From JBJSXJ01 sp044235425 (GTDB lineage Bacteria; Planctomycetota; Planctomycetia; Pirellulales; Pirellulaceae): a stretch of DNA of 64,000 bases. The stretch's first letter is position 1. Each line of letters opens with the position of its first letter. The notes under the pieces are model-generated. The model did not search any database. It saw nothing but the letters and a program-made list of their open reading frames with translations, and was not told where the DNA came from. The stretch spans positions 20,493-84,492 of the forward strand of contig JBIIHW010000025.1 in the NCBI GenBank assembly GCA_044235425.1. The letters are read 5' to 3'. Positions 56,258 through 63,302 of this stretch are shown here, in pieces. A program made the translations under genes and the position numbers.

Positions 56258-56599
56258 GTCCACTCTCCGAGTGGACAAGCGCCTAGAAAAAATCCCACAT
56301 CGCACTTCCCGCTTGACGACTTGGAAAGTCGTGCGACATGTTGGTCCACTCTCCGAGTGGACAAGCGCCTAGAAAAAATCCCACATCGCACCGCCCGCTT
56401 GACGACTTGGAAAGTCGTTCGACATGTCGGTCCACTCTCCGAGTGGACAAGCGCCTAGAAAAAATCCCACATCGCACTTCCCGCTTAACGACTTGGAAAG
56501 TCGTGCGACATGTCGGTCCACTCTCCGAGTGGACAAGCGCCTAGAAAAAATCCCACATCGCACCGCCCGCTTGACGACTTGGAAAGTCGTGCGACGGAG
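56258..56599 (+). repeat. Four tandem copies of an 86-bp double-hairpin unit
   Basis: Units start at 56258, 56344, 56430 and 56516 with exact 86-base spacing. Each has hairpin 1, GTCCACT-CTCCG-AGTGGAC, then a conserved spacer containing GCGCCTAGAAAAAATCCCAC. Hairpin 2, ACGACTT-GGA-AAGTCGT, follows, except that the second unit has TTC after the stem. Few differences exist between units, mainly in a CTTCC/CCGCC dinucleotide and TTGAC/TTAAC. Two more units lie at 61351-61518 and a diverged one at 57392-57472. No CDS is supported in 56032-57607. Confidence 0.95.
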
Positions 56600-56601
56600 C
56601 C

Positions 56602-56701
56602 GCTCCCGTCCCGACCTCGCTGCTCCCGACCCGACCTCGCTGCTCCCGACCCTACCTCGCCGCTCCCGTCCCGACCTCGCTGCTCCCGACCCGACCTTGC
56701 G
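56602..56701. repeat. Five 20-bp tandem units
   Basis: Five head-to-tail units of the type GCTCCCGTCCCGACCTCGCT, starting at 56602, 56622, 56642, 56662 and 56682, differ at one to three positions. They follow directly the last 86-bp unit. The sequence then runs into another dispersed element (GTCGGGCGAAGCAATGACTT) also seen at 61543 and, diverged, at 56825. Confidence 0.9.
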
Positions 56702-56879
56702 TCGGGCGAAGCAATGACTTCCTCGGTTACCGGGCGGCGGACGCATGAGGCGAGCTCTGCGATGAACTTCCCGCTTGACGACTTGGAAAGTCGTGCGACG
56801 GAGCCGCTCCCGCCCCGACCTTGTGTCGAGCGAAGCAGTGACTTCCTCGGTTACCTTCCGCTTTCATCATGTCGGCGAG

Positions 56880-57019
56880 TAACCGAGGAAGTCGTCGCCC
56901 CGACTGGCACGGGGTCGAATGCTGGCAACTTAAGCCATGAGTCGTTTTCTGGTTGATGTGGATCGCGAAAAAGCCCCGGAGGAGGCGCGACATATCAGCC
57001 CACGGCAACGCCGTGGGTT
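56880..57019. repeat. 140-bp direct repeat, left copy (partner 60817-60956)
   Basis: The 140 bases align without gaps to 60817-60956, with only a handful of mismatches. Both copies start with TAACCGAGGAAGTCGT and end in a hairpin CCCACGGC-AAC-GCCGTGGG (56999-57017 here). A shorter third piece lies near 61593-61635. The two copies flank the TIR gene. It is not protein-coding as far as I can judge. Confidence 0.9.
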
Positions 57020-57054
57020 TATGACGCGACGGCCCAACCCGCCCCGTTCATCCT

Positions 57055-57095
57055 CTGGTTTGGTAGGGCGGCCGAAGGCCGCCCTACCAAACCAG
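57055..57095. repeat. Perfect palindrome, 19-bp stem and 3-base loop
   Basis: The arms 57055-57073 and 57077-57095 are exact reverse complements over 19 bases, with the loop GAA. The core is GGTAGGGCGGCC and its mate. This could be a cruciform, a terminator for either strand, or a REP-like mobile palindrome. It lies in the repeat-rich gap before the TIR gene. Confidence 0.9.
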
Positions 57096-57142
57096 GCTCT
57101 GTTAATTTGATTCCTAAAATATTGGATTTGTTCGCATCGCCG

Positions 57143-57280
57143 ACCCACGGCGGTGCCGTGGGCTGGTATGTGGCTGCCCCTCCGGGGCGTTGGGCATGTG
57201 CGCAACGGCGCCATCCATCTGATGCTCAATGTGGTTGCGAACTCATCGCATATCGCGAGGTGAATATGGCCTTCGGCCAA
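57143..57280. repeat. 138-bp direct repeat, left copy (partner 61189-61326)
   Basis: This stretch matches 61189-61326 without gaps, differing at few positions. It contains two hairpins (CCCACGG...CCGTGGG and GCCCC-TCC-GGGGC) and ends GCCTTCGGCCAA. The copies lie on opposite sides of the TIR gene in the same orientation. Immediately after both, a short sequence leads into an 86-bp-type unit. Confidence 0.9.
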
Positions 57281-57391
57281 ACTCGGATGGGGATATTCCA
57301 GCGGTCCTTGGGCGATGCCCAAGGCTACGGTGTGCCTTGGCCGTTGGCCAAGGGATAGAGCCGTGCGACATGTCGGTCAGCTCTCCCGTCG

Positions 57392-57472
57392 GTCAGCTCT
57401 CCGAGCTGACAAGCTCCCAAGAAAAACGTTGCCACAAGCTTCCCGCTCAACGGCTCGGAGAGCCGTGCGACG
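57392..57472 (+). repeat. Diverged 86-bp-type unit with compensatory stem changes
   Basis: It aligns without gaps over 80 bases to the standard unit. Hairpin 1 is GTCAGCT-CTCCG-AGCTGAC and hairpin 2 is ACGGCTC-GGA-GAGCCGT. Each stem differs at two base pairs from the standard unit, and both partners change so that pairing is kept. The loops CTCCG and GGA are unchanged. Confidence 0.9.
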
Positions 57473-57607
57473 CCCGTGCCGCTCCGCCTTCCACTACGGC
57501 GTACCGGGGCCTGGGCTCCGCCCTGATCGGCCCCGAACGCCTACGTTCCAGGCTACGCTATTCTGGTTCTGGTTTCTTTATTCCTGCTTGCTAGTTGCTA
57601 GGAAGGC

Positions 57608-60600
57608 TCATGACGGACTCAGGGCCAGCCGGAAACCCAGGTTGTACCCGCGGAACGTCGGGCCGATCCTGCTGCGGTACGCCGACCGGCACCTCGCCGC
57701 GACGCTGATGCTCCAACTGCCGCCCCGGTCAACCCGGCCCGAGCCCTTCGAGGGACCGACCGGGTCGGCTGGCGGCTCAGCGGCGTACTCTCCGTACCAA
57801 TCCTGGCACCACTCCCGCACATTTCCGTGCATGTCGTGCAAACCCCACGCATTCGCCTTTTTACCGCCCACCGGATGTGTTTGACCGCCGCTGTTTTTGC
57901 CATACCAGGCGTAGTCACCAAGCTGCGATTCATCATTGCCACAACAGTACTTGCCCGTACTGCCGGCACGACAACTATATTCCCACTCCGCCTCCGTCGG
58001 TAAACGACACTCGCCCGCAGGTATACTCACCCAACGTGAAAAACACCAAGCCTCATACCACGACACCTCCACCACGGGATGATCCGGACCAGAACTGTAT
58101 TCCGAACGACGTTCGCCATGCGACGAATCAAACAACTCGTACTCAGCATTCGTGACCGGAAAACGGTGAAGCGAAAACTTCCGTGTTAATGTCACCTCGT
58201 GTCGCGTTTCGTCGTCATAGCGCCCTTTTTCCGTCTTTGGTGATCCCATCTGAAACGTTCCCAGTGGAATAGCAATAAAGCCTTCGGCGATCTCCTTCGC
58301 TATCGGATGGTTGTTACCGTGCAGGCATCGATACTCCGAGCGGAACTTATCCATAAGCCGCTGCGACTGTTTCGCTGTTAATGGCAAAGTGGATTTACTC
58401 GTCGGCTCCAGCCAGCGATTCCAGAGTCGCCAAATATGCTCACAGGGACGTGGACGATCCTGGTCGATCGGCTGGCGTTCAGCCAATAAAACACCCAGCG
58501 AGCGAACTGCAGCGTCTTCATGGATATGGTCGCCAGGCATCTGGATCACCTGCTTCCATAAGTTACTTAGCCATTCTTCCTCGTACGCAAAATTCCGCAC
58601 ACATTGGTCACCCGCACCAGCGATCACCATATACAAATCAGAATCAGTCGCATGATTCATCAGGTAATGAGCGGCGTACCATTCCATCGTCTTGCGATCA
58701 CGAAAACTGCGACATTCCGTGTTGAACGAGTCAATATGACCACGATGCGACACTTCGATCTCTTGCAAAACATCGACAGCCCACAACCACTGCTCATTCG
58801 CTTGGATGAAATGCTGGTTTGAATCGCCAGAAATGGAAGGCTTACCGGATTGGGCAGCATCACTGCAGCATCCATGCAGAAATCGTGTCTGGGCGCGTTG
58901 CAGAAATGCTTGCACCGCATTCTGCCCCAACTTCTTTGGATGCTCGGAACTATCTGCCAGCACGCACGCATTCCAGCGTTTCTCTAACATCATTTGCAGT
59001 GCGATCAATCCGCAAATACGTATCAATAAACGTAACTGCTCGTCCTCACCGTGAGGTTCCCCAGCGGGAATGCGCACTGACTCTCGCTTGCGCCGCTCCT
59101 TCACATGCGTCAGGCCTCGTTGCAACAGCACGCGAGCCACATGTGCATGCAATTCACCAGCGCTACGAAATCGCAAGCTCTTTTGCTCCGACGCCGACAA
59201 CTCTCCCTCGACAACCGTTTCCAACAACGTCCGGATTTCCCGTAAATTCAAAGGCAACGCAAGATCTCGCTCGACGTTCTTACGAGGACGACAAATCCAA
59301 TCCAGCGGAGCTATTCCTTGCTGTTTAAAGAAGTCTTTTTTTGCCATGTCGGAGAAATAGCGGTTCTGCTCCGCCTCGTTGAATGGCTCCAGTCGCAGTC
59401 GCTTGGTCGTCTTCAGCGATTCGTTCTCGAATGGCTTGAGCGCATAGGCTCGACCGGTGATGAACCACGCGCAGGCAGTCGCGGCGGCGTCAATCGGTGA
59501 CTGATCCACGCTCGCCAAGGCCAGCATTGCGGATAGATGTTCGCGGTCCGCAAGCGTCATCTGGTCGAACGCATCCACGAAAATCACGACTCGCTGATCC
59601 TGAATTGCCGCTTCGACCTCTTTTGCCAGCGACTGGTCTAGTGCCGCTTGGGAGGCCGTAACTTCTTTGGTTGATGACCGATTTGCATCTAGTCGCTTTT
59701 CGATCTGGTCGAGCAGCATGTCGCGGATCGTGAGTGGTTGACCTTCGCGGCGCGGCCAGCGCCCCTCAAGTCGAACAACGAGCGGTGGGAATTCGGTGAA
59801 CCGCTTGTTCCAGCGTTTATTCCAGTGGTCGGCGTCGAGCAATAGTTCAAAACATTTGTGAGTAAAGGCTGTCTTTCCCATGCCTGCATCGTCGTACAGC
59901 ACCACGCGACGACTCTCGAGTAATTCCCCGAGCATCTGAATGGTTGGCTCTTCGCCTTGACCTTGAATCAGTTTGCGTACGTACTTCGTACCGTGCTGAT
60001 CGCTTTTTACCCGGCGTTCCCAACTGATGCGCCGCCAGTAGTAGTGCTTGAGTCGTAATTCATAAATGGGAGTTCCCTGGATGGGCTCGCGCAGGGCTTT
60101 TAGACATGACTGACAATAACTTTGAAGGATAGAAAATGAGGGTTTCTCGATTGCAGTTGGTCCCAAATAACCTCCTGCCGCCATGCTCAACTGGGAATCA
60201 CCCGCGTTTGGACTCGGCTTGGAATTCAAAAGATCGATAACATTTTTTATCTTTGTAACGACCTCTAGCCACGCGGAATCCTTATTGAGCGATGTGTCGA
60301 TGGTTTGGTTGTCCGTTGGAACCGCTTGAAGCTTTGCGAACGGTGCTATCGTCCATAAACATGGGCGAACGATAATCGGAACGACGATGGCAGATCCCTC
60401 GTCATTTCGTTGCAAAGCCCGCTTCATCTCCAAGTCGTAGCAATAGTCAGAGTTGTTGAAGTCTGGACTTACCAAGAGCAAAATAATGTCCGCTGATTCC
60501 AAGTTTTCATGAATCTTGTTTTTCCACTCTTGGCCGACACCAATCCTCCGATCATGCCAGATTTCAACAATTTGTTCGCGCTCAAGTATGTTTAGGTGTG

Positions 60601-60661
60601 CGCCAAGCGCTTCTCGATGCTCATCGTCTTTATGAGAATACGAGATGAAAATCTTTTTCAT
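57608..60661 (-). CDS. TIR - STAND NTPase - FGE-type lectin-fold protein
   Basis: A 1017-residue multidomain protein. Residues 1-150 form a TIR domain: KKIFISYSHKDDEHREALG, IWHDRRIGVGQEW and a SDYCYDLEMKRAL helix whose Glu78 fits the catalytic Glu of NAD-cleaving TIRs. A STAND/NACHT-type ATPase follows, with Walker A DDAGMGKT near 256-263 and Walker B VVIFVDAFDQ near 358-368, then a helical regulatory part. Residues ~790-1017 form an FGE-sulfatase/C-type-lectin-fold domain (PLGTFQMGSP, LPTEAEWEYSCRAG, NVREWCQDWYG, GFRLAL). The FGE end lacks the catalytic Cys pair of true FGE. The architecture fits bacterial immune or conflict receptors. No other subunit is adjacent. See the variable-region entry for its 3' end. 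Confidence 0.9.
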   Translation of the reverse strand: MKKIFISYSHKDDEHREALGAHLNILEREQIVEIWHDRRIGVGQEWKNKIHENLESADIILLLVSPDFNNSDYCYDLEMKRALQRNDEGSAIVVPIIVRPCLWTIAPFAKLQAVPTDNQTIDTSLNKDSAWLEVVTKIKNVIDLLNSKPSPNAGDSQLSMAAGGYLGPTAIEKPSFSILQSYCQSCLKALREPIQGTPIYELRLKHYYWRRISWERRVKSDQHGTKYVRKLIQGQGEEPTIQMLGELLESRRVVLYDDAGMGKTAFTHKCFELLLDADHWNKRWNKRFTEFPPLVVRLEGRWPRREGQPLTIRDMLLDQIEKRLDANRSSTKEVTASQAALDQSLAKEVEAAIQDQRVVIFVDAFDQMTLADREHLSAMLALASVDQSPIDAAATACAWFITGRAYALKPFENESLKTTKRLRLEPFNEAEQNRYFSDMAKKDFFKQQGIAPLDWICRPRKNVERDLALPLNLREIRTLLETVVEGELSASEQKSLRFRSAGELHAHVARVLLQRGLTHVKERRKRESVRIPAGEPHGEDEQLRLLIRICGLIALQMMLEKRWNACVLADSSEHPKKLGQNAVQAFLQRAQTRFLHGCCSDAAQSGKPSISGDSNQHFIQANEQWLWAVDVLQEIEVSHRGHIDSFNTECRSFRDRKTMEWYAAHYLMNHATDSDLYMVIAGAGDQCVRNFAYEEEWLSNLWKQVIQMPGDHIHEDAAVRSLGVLLAERQPIDQDRPRPCEHIWRLWNRWLEPTSKSTLPLTAKQSQRLMDKFRSEYRCLHGNNHPIAKEIAEGFIAIPLGTFQMGSPKTEKGRYDDETRHEVTLTRKFSLHRFPVTNAEYELFDSSHGERRSEYSSGPDHPVVEVSWYEAWCFSRWVSIPAGECRLPTEAEWEYSCRAGSTGKYCCGNDESQLGDYAWYGKNSGGQTHPVGGKKANAWGLHDMHGNVREWCQDWYGEYAAEPPADPVGPSKGSGRVDRGGSWSISVAARCRSAYRSRIGPTFRGYNLGFRLALSPS
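57638..57739 (-). other. Predicted DGR variable region at the 3' end of the TIR-STAND-FGE gene
   Basis: The last ~100 coding bases before the invariant GGT TTC CGG CTG segment align to the same part of the second FGE gene (63372-63470). Invariant codons between them are identical even at third positions. At 14 codons with different amino acids, 12 keep the third base while the first or second changes, e.g. ATC/AAC, TAC/AGC, AGC/CTC, GGC/GAC, TTC/TCC, TAC/AAC, AAC/TTC. That is the pattern of adenine-directed mutagenesis of AAC/AAT template codons. One codon length difference is present after the Trp. The template repeat itself was not found. Confidence 0.7.
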
Positions 60662-60816
60662 CGGTCGGTGATCGATTAGGTGTCAAAGGGACGCGGGCAG
60701 ATAGTGACTTACCGGAGCAATGGTACTGCCCCAATTGATGCTCGTGCAAGCCACAGACGGATGGCGTCACCCACCACCCGAACCACGCAGCACGTAGTTC
60801 CCGTCGCGACAGCAGG

Positions 60817-60956
60817 TAACCGAGGAAGTCGTTCCTCCGACTGGCACGAGGTCGAATGCTGGCAGCTTAAGCCAGGAGTCGTTTTCTGGTTGATGTGGAT
60901 CGCGAAAAAGCCCCGGATGGGGCGCGACATATCAGCCCACGGCAACGCCGTGGGTT
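60817..60956. repeat. 140-bp direct repeat, right copy (partner 56880-57019)
   Basis: Same element as at 56880-57019, same orientation and length, ending in the CCCACGGC-AAC-GCCGTGGG hairpin. It sits about 155 bases upstream of the TIR gene start, in a 1.7-kb gene-free zone (60662-62363) that otherwise holds only repeats. It may include the promoter of the TIR gene on the minus strand, though I see no clear box. Confidence 0.85.
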
Positions 60957-60981
60957 AGGAAAGAGTTTCGTCGACCAATCG

Positions 60982-61099
60982 TCCTGAGCGGCGGAGCCGT
61001 GGCCTTCGATAGCCAGGCGTGTAAACGCCTGGATCGTGCATCCTGAACGGCGGAGCCGTGGCATTTTTTAGCCAGGCGTGTCAACGCCTGGATCGTGCG
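60982..61099. repeat. Two 59-bp tandem units with hairpins
   Basis: Units 60982-61040 and 61041-61099 are nearly identical (TCCTGAGCGGCGGAGCCGTG and TCCTGAACGGCGGAGCCGTG as starts). Each carries the palindrome AGGCGT-GTAA-ACGCCT or its TCAA-loop form, so the loop varies while the stem is kept. Confidence 0.9.
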
Positions 61100-61130
61100 C
61101 CCAATAAAACCTCCGGAATCGCGGAGCGAT

Positions 61131-61204
61131 GGCATTGCCTACCCACGGCATTGCCTACCCACGGCGTTGCCTACCCACGGCGTTGCCTACCCACGGCGTT
61201 GCCG
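61131..61204. repeat. 16-bp tandem array abutting the 138-bp repeat
   Basis: Three full units ACCCACGGCATTGCCT/ACCCACGGCGTTGCCT (starting at 61141, 61157, 61173) and a fourth that turns into CCGTGGG, making the hairpin of the 138-bp repeat. A partial unit precedes them. They probably arose by slippage on the hairpin's 5' arm. Confidence 0.85.
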
Positions 61205-61326
61205 TGGGCTGGTCTGTGGCTGCCCCTCCGGGGCGTTGGGCATGGGCGCAACGGCGCCATCCATCTGATGCTCCATGTGGTTGCGAACTCATCGCATATC
61301 GCGAGGTGAATATGGCCTTCGGCCAA
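61189..61326. repeat. 138-bp direct repeat, right copy (partner 57143-57280)
   Basis: Gap-free match to the left copy at 57143-57280, constant offset 4046. It runs directly into two standard 86-bp units via the sequence AAGGGATAGAGTCGTGCGAC. Confidence 0.9.
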
Positions 61327-61350
61327 GGGATAGAGTCGTGCGACATGTCG

Positions 61351-61518
61351 GTCCACTCTCCGAGTGGACAAGCGCCTAGAAAAAATCCCACATCGCACTG
61401 CCCGCTTAACGACTTGGAAAGTCGTGCGACATGTCGGTCCACTCTCCGAGTGGACAAGCGCCTAGAAAAAATCCCACATCGCACTGCCCGCTTAACGACT
61501 TGGAAAGTCGTGCGACAG
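61351..61518 (+). repeat. Two further 86-bp double-hairpin units
   Basis: Units begin at 61351 and 61437, 86 bases apart, same hairpins as the left cluster (GTCCACT-CTCCG-AGTGGAC; ACGACTT-GGA-AAGTCGT), with a CACTGCCCGCTTAAC variant spacer. A piece of the GTCGGGCGAAGCAATGACTT element follows. Confidence 0.95.
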
Positions 61519-61689
61519 GGCTGCTCCCGTCCCGACCTTGCGTCGGGCGAAGCAATGACTTCCGCGGTTACCTACGCTTTCATCGCGACGGCGAGTAACC
61601 AAGGAAGTCGTCGCCCCGACTGGCACGGGGCCAGTCGAGGGCTGCGCCAACTCCCAACGGCTCTGCTTCCCCGAGCGATTTGCGGTGCC

Positions 61690-61850
61690 CGTCGCGGTGC
61701 TCTCAGTGGTGCTCTCAGTGGTGCTCTCAGTGGTGCTCTCAGTGGTGCTCTCAGTGGTGCTCTCAGTGGTGCTCTCAGTGGTGCACTCAGTTGTGCTCTC
61801 AGTGGTGCTCTCTGGGGTGCTCTCAGTGGTGCTCTCTGGGGTGCTCTGGT
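61690..61850. repeat. 12-bp tandem array (GTGCTCTCAGTG type)
   Basis: About thirteen copies of a 12-base unit GTGCTCTCAGTG, most exact, with GTGCACTCAGTT and GTGCTCTCTGGG variants toward the end. A stray related copy is at about 62187. In one frame it reads as repeated SGAL, but with no start, ribosome-binding site or homologous end, I do not call a protein. Confidence 0.9.
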
Positions 61851-62064
61851 TTGGGAATGGTGCCTTCTATGGTGCTAACCAGTTCGCCGGCTATTGTCAC
61901 GAAATGTCATGTTTTGCATCGTACACAGGGCGTGGTGGCGGGGGGAGCTTCGGCCTTCGAGGCCGACGTTTGTCTCGACACGGGCGGGAGTTAGGGCGTC
62001 AAAGAGAGACGCCGCTTGGCGTTAGCGCCGGCCGCGTAAGCAGTTGCGCGGTACACGAGAAAAA

Positions 62065-62086
62065 TATCCCCGACAGGATTTGAACC
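62065..62086 (-). other. tRNA 3'-end-like fragment (possible attachment-site remnant)
   Basis: On the minus strand the stretch reads GGTTCAAATCCTGTCGGGGA, the shape of a T-loop, T-stem 3' arm and acceptor 3' strand of a tRNA. The 5' T-arm does not pair properly (GACGG against CCTGT) and no anticodon arm is seen upstream, so it is only a fragment. Integrated elements often carry such tRNA ends at one boundary. A recombinase remnant lies 0.9 kb away. Confidence 0.35.
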
Positions 62087-62363
62087 GTCCGGGAAAACCT
62101 TCGGCTTCGGAGGCTGTTGGCACCGTCGCCATAAACGCAAACGACACCCAGCGTTCGCGCCAGGGCCAAGCACCGCGGTGCTCGTAGTGGTGCTCTGAGA
62201 GCGGGAATGTCCACGATCTTTCGCGGAAGATTCAACTCGACGGAAACGTTGAATCGAAATCTACGAGTTTTTGGTAAAATCCCTAGGCACGGCGACTCTT
62301 GGAGTTTCGTAGCTTCAACAAAAAAAGCCCAGTTCTTAGCACTGCAAACAACAAGGTGGAATC

Positions 62364-62597
62364 ATGAACCGAATTTCAGTCCGCTCGCGAGTCGATGCGG
62401 ACGGCGTGTTGCGCGTGGTTGTGCCGGTTGGCTCAAAGGAGGCTGATCGTGAATTTCAAATCACGATCGAACCTGCAGTCGATAGCAAGACGATGGGCAC
62501 CGATTACGCAGAGTGGCTCCACTCCGTCGTCGGTCAATGGCGGGGCGAGTTCGAGAAAATGCCTCAAGGTGATTTCGAGATCCGGGAATCACTATGA
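62364..62597 (+). CDS. Antitoxin of a VapBC-type module
   Basis: A 77-residue protein with a beta-rich DNA-binding-like start (ISVRSRVDADGVLRVVVPVG) and a polar C-terminal helix region. It overlaps the following PIN-domain toxin by ATGA (62594-62597), the usual toxin-antitoxin arrangement. The family of the antitoxin is not certain. It should neutralise the toxin and autoregulate the pair, but the partner toxin is broken here. Confidence 0.7.
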   Translation: MNRISVRSRVDADGVLRVVVPVGSKEADREFQITIEPAVDSKTMGTDYAEWLHSVVGQWRGEFEKMPQGDFEIRESL

Positions 62598-63003
62598 AGT
62601 ACCTCCTGGATTCGAACGCCTGGATCGCCGTTTTTCGAGGGCGAAGTGACTCGCTCGTCCGGGCCCTCGAGGACTGCGTCCAAATGACATCATGTTGTGC
62701 TCGGTGGTTCTTGCTGAGCTGTGGTACGGCGTTTTCCGCAGTCGCAACGATGATCAAACCCGCAATCGCAGTCTCGTCGAACAGTTGCAGGCACGTCACA
62801 TATCCTTGCCCTTTGACAACGAAGCGGCGCGGGAAGCTGCAGCAATCCGTGCGGAATTAGCCAGCGCCGGAACTCCCATCGGTCCCCACGATCTGCAGAT
62901 TGCTGCGATTGCACGTAACAAGCAGATCGCAATCGTGACTAACAACTTTGCCGAGTTCTCACGAGTTCCCAACCTTGCCGTGGAGAACTGGCAGCAGCGG
63001 TGA
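62594..63003 (+). pseudogene. VapC-type PIN toxin disrupted by a frameshift
   Basis: The first part, from ATG 62594, reads MKYLLDSNAWIAVFRG with the first PIN Asp, up to about codon 28 (LEDC). The frame then shifts by one base near 62678-62680. In the other frame PNDIMLCSVVLAELWYG, GPHDLQIAAIA and TNNFAEFSRV continue to the stop at 63003, giving the remaining acidic PIN residues. A single extra C after TGC at about 62677 would restore CRPND. Either a real inactivating frameshift or a sequencing error. Intact length would be about 136 residues. Confidence 0.8.
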
Positions 63004-63266
63004 TGTCGCCCCTGTTCCCGATCTCCGCTCGCAAGGCGGGTGGGATCGAGCGTAAAACGCACAAGATGATCAAGCGCGACTTAGCGGCAGCTCGCCAGCA
63101 CTGGCACTTCATCACGTCGCTGGAGCGCGCGGGAGTGCGCCCGAAGGTGGCCCAAATGCTCGCACGCCACAGCGACATCCGTTTGACGCTCGGCATCTAC
63201 GCCCACGCCGAACTAACCGAACAAACCGCCGCCATCGCCACGCTGCCCGGTGTGCTGGAGGAGTAG
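63000..63266 (+). pseudogene. Tyrosine recombinase/integrase remnant
   Basis: An 88-residue fragment. Residues 18-34 (RKTHKMIKRDLAAARQHW type) and 36-88 (FITSLERAGVRPKVAQMLARHSDIRLTLGIYAHAELTEQT) match adjacent parts of phage-type tyrosine recombinases, including the catalytic Tyr of IYAH and the HSDI motif. The stretch that normally links them, with the HALRHT box and its catalytic Arg, is missing, as is the whole N-terminus. It is therefore inactive debris of a mobile element. It starts at the vapC stop. Confidence 0.75.
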
Positions 63267-63302
63267 GTGAAGGGCGATGCGGGTGTACGTTTCAGGCTCC
63301 GC

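Noticed and set aside
56258..56601. Possible CRISPR array
   Set aside because: The repeats are contiguous 86-base units with no unique spacers and no cas genes nearby.
57608..60661. Active formylglycine-generating enzyme
   Set aside because: The catalytic cysteine pair is missing and no sulfatase is adjacent; the domain is better read as a lectin-fold binding module.
61129..61878. 249-residue open frame across the repeats with SGAL repeats
   Set aside because: It runs through several non-coding repeat families and has no ribosome-binding site or conserved part.
62030..62110. Complete tRNA gene
   Set aside because: Only the 3' part resembles a tRNA; T-stem pairing fails and no anticodon arm is visible.
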